Assembly: GCF_022179645.1 (NCBI RefSeq)
Contig: NZ_BPRA01000009.1
Location: forward strand, 1-64,000
Direction of reading: 5' to 3'
Source: Methylobacterium thuringiense
GTDB taxonomy: Bacteria; Pseudomonadota; Alphaproteobacteria; Rhizobiales; Beijerinckiaceae
Length of the DNA stretch: 64,000 bases
Below, in pieces: positions 1 to 6,541 of this stretch. The notes under the pieces are model-generated. The model searched no databases and was not told the DNA's origin. It saw only the letters and a program-made list of their open reading frames with translations. Every line of letters begins with the position of its first letter. Position 1 is the first letter of the stretch. A program made the translations under genes and the position numbers.

Positions 1-816
1 CGGCTTGAGGCCGAGCGGCTGGAAATGAGGGCGCAGCACCGCGGCCAGAGCCGTCGGGTCCGGCGGGGTGGTGTTGTCCTCGCGATAGGGGATGCCGAGG
101 CCGCCGCCGAAATCGATGTGCTTCAGGCCGTGGCCGTCGCTCATCAGGTCGCGGGCGAGACCCGAGAGCCGGGCGCCGGCCCGGTCGAACGGCGCGAGAT
201 CGGTGATCTGCGAGCCGATATGCATGTCGACGCCGTGGACGGCGAGACCGGGCAAGGTTGCGGCGCGGGCATAGACCGCGCGGGCGCGGTCGATCGGGAT
301 GCCGAACTTGTTCTCGGATTTGCCGGTGGCAATCTTGGCATGCGTCAGCGCGTCGACGTCGGGGTTTACCCGGATCGAGACCGGTGCGTCCCGGCCGACC
401 GACACCGCCACCTCGGACAACGCTTCGAGCTCGGGCTCGCTCTCGACGTTGAAGCAGAAGATGCCGGCCCGCAAAGCCGCGGCCATCTCCTCGCGGGTCT
501 TGCCGACGCCGGAGAACACGATCCTGTCCGCCGGGACGCCCGCGGCCAACGCCCGGCGCAGCTCGCCCTCGGAGACGATGTCCATGCCGGCCCCGAGCCG
601 CGCCAGGGTCGCCAGCACCGCCTGGTTCGAATTCGCCTTCACCGCGAAGCAGGTGAGGGCGTCGTCGCCGGCAAATGCCTCGGAGAACACCGTGTAGTGC
701 CGCTCCAACGTGGCCGAGGCGTAGCAATAGAACGGCGTGCCGACCTCGTCCGCCAGCGCGGTCAGGTCGACGTCTTCGGCGTGGAGGCGCCCGTCACGGT
801 AGCGGAAATGATGCAT
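1..816 (-). CDS. lysA: Diaminopimelate decarboxylase, 3' end cut by window edge
   Basis: PLP-dependent decarboxylation of meso-diaminopimelate to L-lysine, the last step of the lysine pathway, in the cytoplasm. The start codon at 816 gives MHHFRYRDGRLHAEDVDL, followed by GTPFYCYASATLERHY, the usual LysA opening (ahead of the TIM-barrel lysine). About 272 codons are inside the window and the reading frame is open to base 1, so the C-terminal beta domain lies outside. It follows the LptM-like lipoprotein gene on the same strand, the lptM-lysA order common in Rhizobiales (argH is usually further upstream but is not here). The long plus-strand frame opposite is a high-GC shadow. Confidence 0.9.
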   Translation of the reverse strand, partial: MHHFRYRDGRLHAEDVDLTALADEVGTPFYCYASATLERHYTVFSEAFAGDDALTCFAVKANSNQAVLATLARLGAGMDIVSEGELRRALAAGVPADRIVFSGVGKTREEMAAALRAGIFCFNVESEPELEALSEVAVSVGRDAPVSIRVNPDVDALTHAKIATGKSENKFGIPIDRARAVYARAATLPGLAVHGVDMHIGSQITDLAPFDRAGARLSGLARDLMSDGHGLKHIDFGGGLGIPYREDNTTPPDPTALAAVLRPHFQPLGLKP

Positions 817-943
817 GGGGGCTCTTTAACAGAACGGACGGCATGCGGGAGCAGGCTGCCACGGCGAACCCTCTCCACTCTGCGGGCGACGGCCTCGGCG
901 GATCCGATCCGACGCCGTTCGCTACTCTTTGGCTCCCAATCCA

Positions 944-980
944 CCCTGAGGTGCCGGAGCGAAGCGGAGGCCTCGAAGGG
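944..980. repeat. Small GC-rich intergenic repeat with palindromic ends
   Basis: The gap between lysA and the lipoprotein gene (817-1068) contains CCCTGAGGTGCCGGAGCG followed by AAGCGGAGGCCTCGAAGGG. The ends are imperfectly complementary (CCCTGAGG and CCTCGAAGGG). From memory, near-identical short sequences recur between genes in many alphaproteobacterial genomes. Only this clear copy is in the window, so membership in a dispersed family is inferred. Confidence 0.4.
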
Positions 981-1068
981 CGAGGCCGGGGGTCGGGCGC
1001 GGAGCTTCAGGCGCGACCCATAGCAACGGCCCTTCCGAAAACCGGCGGCCGCGTCCCGAACCGACGCT

Positions 1069-1464
1069 CTAGAGAATCGGATCGAGGATGAACGGCCCCT
1101 TCGGGATGGTGAAACCCCGCTTGGCGCCCTTGTTGGTCTGGACGGGGGCGCTGTCGATCCCGGCGGGGGTGGCCGAGAGCGGAAGCTCGTCGCCATCGCG
1201 GACGGCGTCCGCATCCGGGGCGGCACCGCCCGAGGCGACGCCGACGCTGTTGGGGAGCGAGCGGGCGGAAGCCGGGGCCGAGGTCGCGCGGCTCGACTCG
1301 CGCGTGGCGCCATTCGGCGGTTCGAGCTTGCCGCGGCGGCCGCAGCCGCCGGCGGCGAGGGCGACCATGACGAGGCAGATGCCGAGCGTCATCAAGCGCT
1401 TGGGCGCAGCTCTTGAAGTGAGTTCGAGGCGATCGGGGCGGGCGTGCATCGACGAGTCCGGCAT
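1069..1464 (-). CDS. lptM: LptM-like small lipoprotein
   Basis: 131 residues from the start used here. A hydrophobic signal segment (about 25-38) ends in a lipobox, AAGGC, with Cys near 40, then GRRGKLEPP, the signature seen just after the lipidated cysteine in YifL/LptM proteins. LptM helps the outer-membrane LPS translocon LptD mature (known for the E. coli protein). The rest is a low-complexity Ala/Ser/Pro linker with a conserved-looking GFTIPKGPFILDPIL tail. It lies directly upstream of lysA, the usual place for this gene in alphaproteobacteria. The start is uncertain: internal Met codons at residues 6 and 25 would also leave a usable signal peptide. Confidence 0.75.
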   Translation of the reverse strand: MPDSSMHARPDRLELTSRAAPKRLMTLGICLVMVALAAGGCGRRGKLEPPNGATRESSRATSAPASARSLPNSVGVASGGAAPDADAVRDGDELPLSATPAGIDSAPVQTNKGAKRGFTIPKGPFILDPIL

Positions 1465-1558
1465 TTCGGCGGTCTCAGCTTAGCCGTTCGCGGCCCGGGA
1501 TGCGAGCGCACCGGCGCAACAGCGCGCCGGCACGCGTCTTTGGCAAGGTGGAATGAGC

Positions 1559-1819
1559 TTACCGGCCGCCCTTGGTGCCGGACGGCGCGTAGGCGTTGAT
1601 CGCGCGGCGGCAATTCTCGGAGATCTTGGAGAAATTGCGCTTGAAGCAGGCGTCGGTGGCCGGATCGTCGGGGGAGAGGTTGCCGCAATAGGAGAGGTAA
1701 TCGCCGGTGCAGTACTTTTTCAGGGTCTCGTTGCCCCGCTTCGAATCGACCGCCTGGGCGGAGGCCGCGACGGCGAGGCCGGCCAGGGCGAGGATGAACG
1801 GCTTCAGGGTCAAGGCCAT
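1559..1819 (-). CDS. Small secreted cysteine-rich protein
   Basis: 86 residues from ATG 1819 (MALTLKPFILALAGLA). A cleavable signal peptide with an AQA-type site is followed by a domain with four cysteines spaced Cys-x7-Cys, then Cys and Cys (KKYCTGDYLSYCGN, ATDACFKRNF, SENCRRAI). The pattern resembles the cysteine-rich repeat found in eukaryotic GLG1 and in small periplasmic proteins of Rhizobiales; function unknown. The start at 1819 is preferred to longer frames because it places the signal peptide at the N-terminus. The 210 bp upstream show no further gene. Confidence 0.7.
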   Translation of the reverse strand: MALTLKPFILALAGLAVAASAQAVDSKRGNETLKKYCTGDYLSYCGNLSPDDPATDACFKRNFSKISENCRRAINAYAPSGTKGGR

Positions 1820-2029
1820 GGGTCGACTCGATGGTGGGTGGGAAAGGGAGCCGGCGTCGGATGGCCGCCCGCCGTGTTGGAAACGCGGCGCGGGCAGGGC
1901 CATCGCGTGACGACGCCGTTCGGTGAGCGCGGACTTATTGTGCCGGGCGTGCCTCCGCAAGCGTGGCGGCACACCTTGGAGGACGCCGTCCGGCGCGCGA
2001 AGGGTCCCGCCCGGGACGAAGCCGAGGGA

Positions 2030-2881
2030 TCAGGAGCGGGCGGCGGCCGGCATCGGGAAGCTCGCGACAGAAGGAAGGCGGTCGCGCTGAGTCAGGGCGT
2101 CGGCGACCTCGGTGATGCGCGCCCGCAGATCCGCGTCGTCGCGCTCGCTCGGCACGGCCCCATTGCCGTGGCGGTGGGACAGGGCCTTGGCGAGGGCATC
2201 CTCGGCGACGCGCAGGCTCGCGGCGAGGGTGTCGCGCTCGGCGACGACGGCAGCGTGGCGGGCGCGGACCTCGTCGAGGGAGGCGGCGAGCGCGGCCGTC
2301 CCCGCGGCTTTCGCGCTGTCGGGGGCGGTTTCCGGCGCCTCGCGAAACGCCTCGGCGCGGGAGAGGGCGTCCTTGAGGTCGGTGCGGACGGCGTCGCGCT
2401 CGCGGCGCACGGTCTTGAGATCGACGAGGATCTCGCGGTGGGCGTTCTCCAGCGCGGTCAGCGCCGCGAGGCCGGCGGCGCCGTCGGCGCGGGCGGAGCC
2501 GAGGTCGCGGTCGAGCCCGGCGATGCGGGCATGCGCCTCCTCGATCTCGACCTTGCGGCCGCCGAGGGCGGCGTCGCGACCCTCGACCTCGCGCTGCAGG
2601 GCGGCGATTTCGAGGAGCTTGGCGCCGACGGTCTCCATGTCGGTGTGGCGGCCGGAGCGCGCGGCCTCGACCTTGCGCTCCATGCGCCGCTCGGCGACGG
2701 CGAACTCGGCGCGCAGGGCATCGCGCTCGGCGGCGATCTCCTGCATCGACAGCGGAAACAGGCCGTCGATCCGCCTGCGGGCGAGACGGGCCGCGCGCCG
2801 GTTCAGCACCGGCAGCATCAGGAGCGCGGCCAGGCTTGCCAGGAGGAAGCCGAGCGCGAAGCTCATCACGGTCTCGATCAC
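2030..2881 (-). CDS. Membrane-anchored coiled-coil protein
   Basis: 283 residues. One N-terminal transmembrane helix (about 4-24, MSFALGFLLASLAALLMLPVL) is followed by a basic stop-transfer stretch (NRRAARLARRR) and then a long, mostly helical region rich in Glu, Arg, Ala and Asp (about 45-270), typical of coiled coil facing the cytoplasm. No catalytic motif is visible. Similar anchored coiled-coil proteins of unknown role are common in Methylobacterium and relatives. A scaffold role is only a guess. Confidence 0.65.
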   Translation of the reverse strand: MIETVMSFALGFLLASLAALLMLPVLNRRAARLARRRIDGLFPLSMQEIAAERDALRAEFAVAERRMERKVEAARSGRHTDMETVGAKLLEIAALQREVEGRDAALGGRKVEIEEAHARIAGLDRDLGSARADGAAGLAALTALENAHREILVDLKTVRRERDAVRTDLKDALSRAEAFREAPETAPDSAKAAGTAALAASLDEVRARHAAVVAERDTLAASLRVAEDALAKALSHRHGNGAVPSERDDADLRARITEVADALTQRDRLPSVASFPMPAAARS

Positions 2882-3042
2882 GCCGACGGACCCATGCGTG
2901 AAACCTCGGGGACGCGTGCCGGAAAAACGGCACCGTCAGCGTGTATGGCGCGTTCTGGCCGGCTTCAAGGCAGTCCCGTGCCGCACACGGCATGCATCCC
3001 GGCGAACGACGGGACTATCGATGGCAGCATCGGGACGGGCGC

Positions 3043-3654
3043 TCAGAAGGGGTTCCAGGTCGGCCGGCTCGTAAACTTGAGGTAGCCGATGTTGATGCCG
3101 AGCCGGGCGCCGACGCCGGTGCGGATAGGAACCACCACGATTCCGTCGTTGGTCACCGCCGTCATGCCGAAACCGCCGACGAAATAGGCCGATCCGTCGA
3201 CCCCGCCGAAGCGCTGGTAGAGGTCCGGCAGGCCGGGCAGATTGTAGACCAGCATCATGGTGCGGTCGCCGTCGCCGCCCATGTCGAAGCCGATCGACGG
3301 CCCCTGCCAGTAGATCCGGCGGTTGCCGGCGTTGCGGGTGTAGAGGGTGCCCTCGCCGTAACGCAGCCCGCCGACGATGGCGCCGGAGGCCTCCTGGCCC
3401 AGGATGTAGCCGTTCGGCTGGCCCCAGCGTTTCGTCGCCTCCTCGATGGTGAGCGCCAAGCCCTTGGAAACGCTGCCGAAGAACTTGTGGCCGTTGTCGA
3501 CGACCTCCGCCGGCCGGAACGATTCGGGCCGGCCGGAATCCTCCCGCGCCACCGCCTCGCGCCCGGGCAGCAGCAGGGCCGCGGGCGCTGCGAGCAGGGC
3601 CGGAATCACGGCGCGGCGTGACAGGGTCTGGTGGGGCGCCTTCTTCGTCGACAT
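3043..3654 (-). CDS. eipA: EipA-type periplasmic envelope-integrity protein (DUF1134)
   Basis: 203 residues. A signal peptide with twin arginine (LSRRAVIPALLAAPAALLL) is followed by a compact domain: HKFFGSVSKGLALTIEEATKRWGQPNGYILGQEASGAIVGGLRYGEGTLYT is the DUF1134 hallmark, with GFDMGGDG and GVGARLGINIGYLKFT near the C-terminus. DUF1134 proteins include Brucella EipA, a conserved alphaproteobacterial periplasmic protein needed for envelope integrity. The start is supported by a strong GAGGAGG ribosome-binding site 5-7 bases upstream. Monocistronic by spacing. Confidence 0.85.
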   Translation of the reverse strand: MSTKKAPHQTLSRRAVIPALLAAPAALLLPGREAVAREDSGRPESFRPAEVVDNGHKFFGSVSKGLALTIEEATKRWGQPNGYILGQEASGAIVGGLRYGEGTLYTRNAGNRRIYWQGPSIGFDMGGDGDRTMMLVYNLPGLPDLYQRFGGVDGSAYFVGGFGMTAVTNDGIVVVPIRTGVGARLGINIGYLKFTSRPTWNPF

Positions 3655-3741
3655 CGCGATCCTCCTCGCGCGGGGTCCGCGCCGAATTCCTCGATTCGCG
3701 GCAGTATGGCCCGTTCACGGCAAGACAAGGTTAACGCGGCG

Positions 3742-4674
3742 TCACGATCGTGCGGCGGAATCGTCCGGCGTCGCCTCTCCCGCGCGGCGGCGCTCGCGGT
3801 AGCTCGCCGTGCAGCGCTCCGGCAGCGCCACGGCCGGCGCCTGCCCGCACTCACCGAAGGCGGCGAAGGGGCCGTTGCGGTAGAGCCGCGAACGGTGACC
3901 ATAGGTAAGCCGCTCCCCGTCCGGCCCGACCACGCAGCCGCCCGCCACGGCGAGGATGTGGTCGCCGGCGGCGGTATCCCACTCCATCGTCGGCACGCAG
4001 CGCACGTAGACGTCGGCCTCGCCCGCCGCGAGCAGCCCGAACTTCAGCGCCGAGGAGGCCACCCGCCGCAGGGCGATCGGCAGTCCGTCGAGGCAGGTAT
4101 CCGTGGCGCGGTCGCCGTGCATCCGGCTGACCAGCGCGACGAGCCCGTCGCGCGGCGGCGCGCGCACCGCGATCGGGCGCGGCTCGCCGGGCCGCCCGTT
4201 GCGGATCGGCGCCTCGACGGCCGTGGTGCCGGCATACCAGACCCGGAACAGCCCCGGCGCCGCGAGGGCCGCGGCAATCGGCCGGTCGTTCCAGATCAGG
4301 CCGATATTAACGCTGTATTCGGGCACGCCGGCCAGAAAGTCGCGGGTGCCGTCGAGGGGATCGACCAGGAAGAACAGCTCCGCCGTCGCGGCCTCGCAGC
4401 TGTTCTCCTCGGCGATGACCGGGATGCCGGGCCAGCGCTGGGTCAGCGCCGCGACGATGAACTCTTCCGAGCGGGCGTCGGCGAGGCTGGCCGGCGAGCC
4501 GTCGGGCTTGAGCTTATGGGGGCAGTCGCCACCATGGTAGCCGCGCAGAATCTCGCCGGCCCCGCAGGCGATCTCGGCGAGGCCCGCCGCGATGGCGTCG
4601 CGCACCGGCCCGGACACGGGCGCGGTCAGGCGAGGGCGGGACGCGGGACGCGGTTGTGAGGCGGAAGCGCTCAT
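3742..4674 (-). CDS. cysQ: 3'(2'),5'-bisphosphate nucleotidase CysQ (inositol monophosphatase family)
   Basis: About 310 residues. Metal-binding motifs of the Li-sensitive phosphatase superfamily are intact: PVIAEEN, then DPLDGTRDF (about 105-113), and the late motif WDTAAGDHILAVAGG (about 230). CysQ dephosphorylates 3'-phosphoadenosine 5'-phosphate formed during sulfate assimilation and sulfation. Starts at 4674 or 4686 (ATG codons) are both possible; a longer TTG-initiated frame to 4752 is less likely. It is divergent from chpT, with about 180 bp between. Confidence 0.85.
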   Translation of the reverse strand: MSASASQPRPASRPRLTAPVSGPVRDAIAAGLAEIACGAGEILRGYHGGDCPHKLKPDGSPASLADARSEEFIVAALTQRWPGIPVIAEENSCEAATAELFFLVDPLDGTRDFLAGVPEYSVNIGLIWNDRPIAAALAAPGLFRVWYAGTTAVEAPIRNGRPGEPRPIAVRAPPRDGLVALVSRMHGDRATDTCLDGLPIALRRVASSALKFGLLAAGEADVYVRCVPTMEWDTAAGDHILAVAGGCVVGPDGERLTYGHRSRLYRNGPFAAFGECGQAPAVALPERCTASYRERRRAGEATPDDSAARS

Positions 4675-4852
4675 CCCTGCGGTCATGCCCCGAAGGCCGG
4701 CGCTTGTCGACACACCTCGTCGCGAAGTACCGGCGCTTTTCAAAGCAGGCAACGGTGTCTATCGGTGCCGGAGCACGCACGCCGCGGCCCGCTGCACCGA
4801 TCCCGGCGCACCCGCAGCGGACGTGCAACAGAACCCATCGCGGAGCCGCTCC

Positions 4853-5584
4853 ATGGCCAGCCTCACCCTCGACGCCCTCGATCTCTCGGCGCTGCTGTGC
4901 TCGCGGGTCTGCCACGACCTGATCAGCCCGGTCGGCGCGATCAACAACGGGCTCGAGGTGCTGGAGGACGACAACGACCCGTCGATGCGCGAATTCGCCC
5001 TCGACCTGATCCGCAAGAGCGCGCGCACCGCCTCGGCCCGCGTCCAGTTCGCCCGCATCGCCTTCGGCGCCTCGGGCTCGGCCGGCGCGGCGATCGACCT
5101 CGCCGACGCCGAGAAGCTGACGCGCAACATGTTCGCGGAGGAGAAGCCGGACATCGCCTGGAGCGCGCCGGTGGCGCTGTTTCCGAAGAACAAGGTCAAG
5201 CTTCTGCTGAATCTCGTGGTGATCTCCAACACCGCGATTCCGCGCGGCGGCCTGATCGACGTGAAGGTCACCGGCGACGGCGACGCACCCGAAATCGTGA
5301 TCGTGGCCAAGGGCTCGCATGCCCGCATTCCGCCCCATGCCGAGGAGCTGATCGCCGGCACGCCCGAGGCCGGCTCGGTCGATTCCCACGGGATCCTCGC
5401 CTACTACGCCGGCCTCGTCGCCCGCGCCGCCGCGATGACGGTGACGTTCTCGATCGAGGGCGACGCGGTCACGATCCGCGCCGTGCCGACCGAGGCCGCC
5501 GTGGAGCCGGCCCCGGCGAACGCCCCGACGTCCGAGGATGACCGGCCCTCCGACAGCGAGCCCTCGGATACGGCGCTCGCGTAG
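4853..5584 (+). CDS. chpT: Histidine phosphotransferase ChpT
   Basis: 243 residues from ATG 4853. The N-terminus LSALLCSRVCHDLISPVGAINNGLEVLED carries the phospho-accepting His in the HDLISP motif typical of ChpT, followed by a degenerate GHKL-like ATPase domain (VKLLLNLVVISNTAIPRGG). ChpT passes phosphate from the CckA kinase to CtrA and CpdR, the central cell-cycle relay of alphaproteobacteria. The C-terminal 30 residues are a Pro/Ala/Glu-rich tail. The ATG at 4853 is chosen because it begins exactly at the conserved region; the frame is open further upstream but that part has no ChpT-like sequence. Confidence 0.9.
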   Translation: MASLTLDALDLSALLCSRVCHDLISPVGAINNGLEVLEDDNDPSMREFALDLIRKSARTASARVQFARIAFGASGSAGAAIDLADAEKLTRNMFAEEKPDIAWSAPVALFPKNKVKLLLNLVVISNTAIPRGGLIDVKVTGDGDAPEIVIVAKGSHARIPPHAEELIAGTPEAGSVDSHGILAYYAGLVARAAAMTVTFSIEGDAVTIRAVPTEAAVEPAPANAPTSEDDRPSDSEPSDTALA

Positions 5585-5595
5585 GGCGAGCCATA

Positions 5596-5633
5596 CGTCG
5601 TTCCGTGTGCCGTAGGGCGGCAGCGGAACGACG
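5596..5633. terminator. Inverted repeat between convergent chpT and PilZ genes
   Basis: Perfect 10-bp inverted repeat CGTCGTTCCG / CGGAACGACG (5596-5605 and 5624-5633) with an 18-base loop, in the gap between two convergent genes. There is no T-run on either side, so it would be an atypical bidirectional terminator or simply an intergenic palindrome. Confidence 0.4.
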
Positions 5634-5660
5634 ACGCCAAGCCAGACCGTGCAATGACCG

Positions 5661-6266
5661 TTACAGCACCACCTGTTCGTTGAACGTCTCGGCGCTGAAC
5701 GGCAGCCGGAAGGTGACGCCGATGCCGTCGTCCTTGTGGCGGATGACGGTGGCGTAGCGCTTGCCGACGGTGACCACGGCGCCGATGCTCGGCTTGTCGG
5801 CGAGCACGAGGCCGGCTCCCGTCATCGACAGGTCGGCGATCTCGGCGTCGAGGGAGCGGCCATCCGGCCATTTCACCGTGGTGCGGCAGTGCCTGGGCAC
5901 GATGCGGGTGCCGACGCGACGGTCTGAGAGACCGTCGACATGCTCGCGCAGCCAGGTCAGGCGCGCCTCGATCCGTGCCTGACGGCCGGCATTCACCTCG
6001 ACGCCGACGACGAAGCCGTTCTCGGTGAGTTCGCGGATGCTGCCGGCGATCAGGCCGATGCCGTCGACGTAGCAGATCGCCTCGCGGCCGATATCGGCGG
6101 CGGAGGCGAGGTAGTCGCAGGTCACCTCGGCCGTCTCGCTATCGGGGAGGTGGACGACGCAGGCGAACTCCCTGTCCTCGCCGATCGTGCAGCGCCCGGA
6201 CAAGGTGACCAGATCGACGGTCGCCGAAGGCAAAGGTCCGAAAGCAAGCATGGCGCAGTCCCGCAT
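5661..6266 (-). CDS. PilZ-domain protein, probable c-di-GMP effector
   Basis: About 201 residues from ATG 6266; ATG codons at 6341 and 6251 are alternatives. The C-terminal half carries the PilZ c-di-GMP signature: SDRRVGTRIVPRHCRTTVKWPDG (the RxxxR-like part) and then ADLSMTGAGLVLADKPSIG (the D/NxSxxG part). The first half (about 10-110) is a second beta-rich domain, probably a YcgR-N-like or degenerate PilZ module. It sits divergently next to the chemotaxis operon, which suggests it tunes motility or adhesion according to c-di-GMP; that link is inferred from position. Confidence 0.75.
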   Translation of the reverse strand: MRDCAMLAFGPLPSATVDLVTLSGRCTIGEDREFACVVHLPDSETAEVTCDYLASAADIGREAICYVDGIGLIAGSIRELTENGFVVGVEVNAGRQARIEARLTWLREHVDGLSDRRVGTRIVPRHCRTTVKWPDGRSLDAEIADLSMTGAGLVLADKPSIGAVVTVGKRYATVIRHKDDGIGVTFRLPFSAETFNEQVVL

Positions 6267-6541
6267 GGCCGATATAACGGTCAAGTCGTGATCGCCGACG
6301 CAGTTGCATCTTCTACGTGCGTCAAGAAAATCGACGTTCATTCATGGTGACCGGCACGTTAACAAGACTTTTAAGGATTGATCCACAGCCGGATCGCACG
6401 AGATCCGGATCGCGCGAAATCTTGCCAAGATGACCAGAGACAGGACGACCGCGGGCAGAGGACTGCAACGGTTCCCTAACCCAATTGCGGCAGGCTCCTG
6501 ATTGCACGGCATGTGCCTGCGCCTTGACCGAGTATTGGACG

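Noticed and set aside
25-1023. Plus-strand frame of 332 codons at the window start
   Set aside because: It is the complement of lysA and the intergenic repeat; the minus-strand frame reads as LysA.
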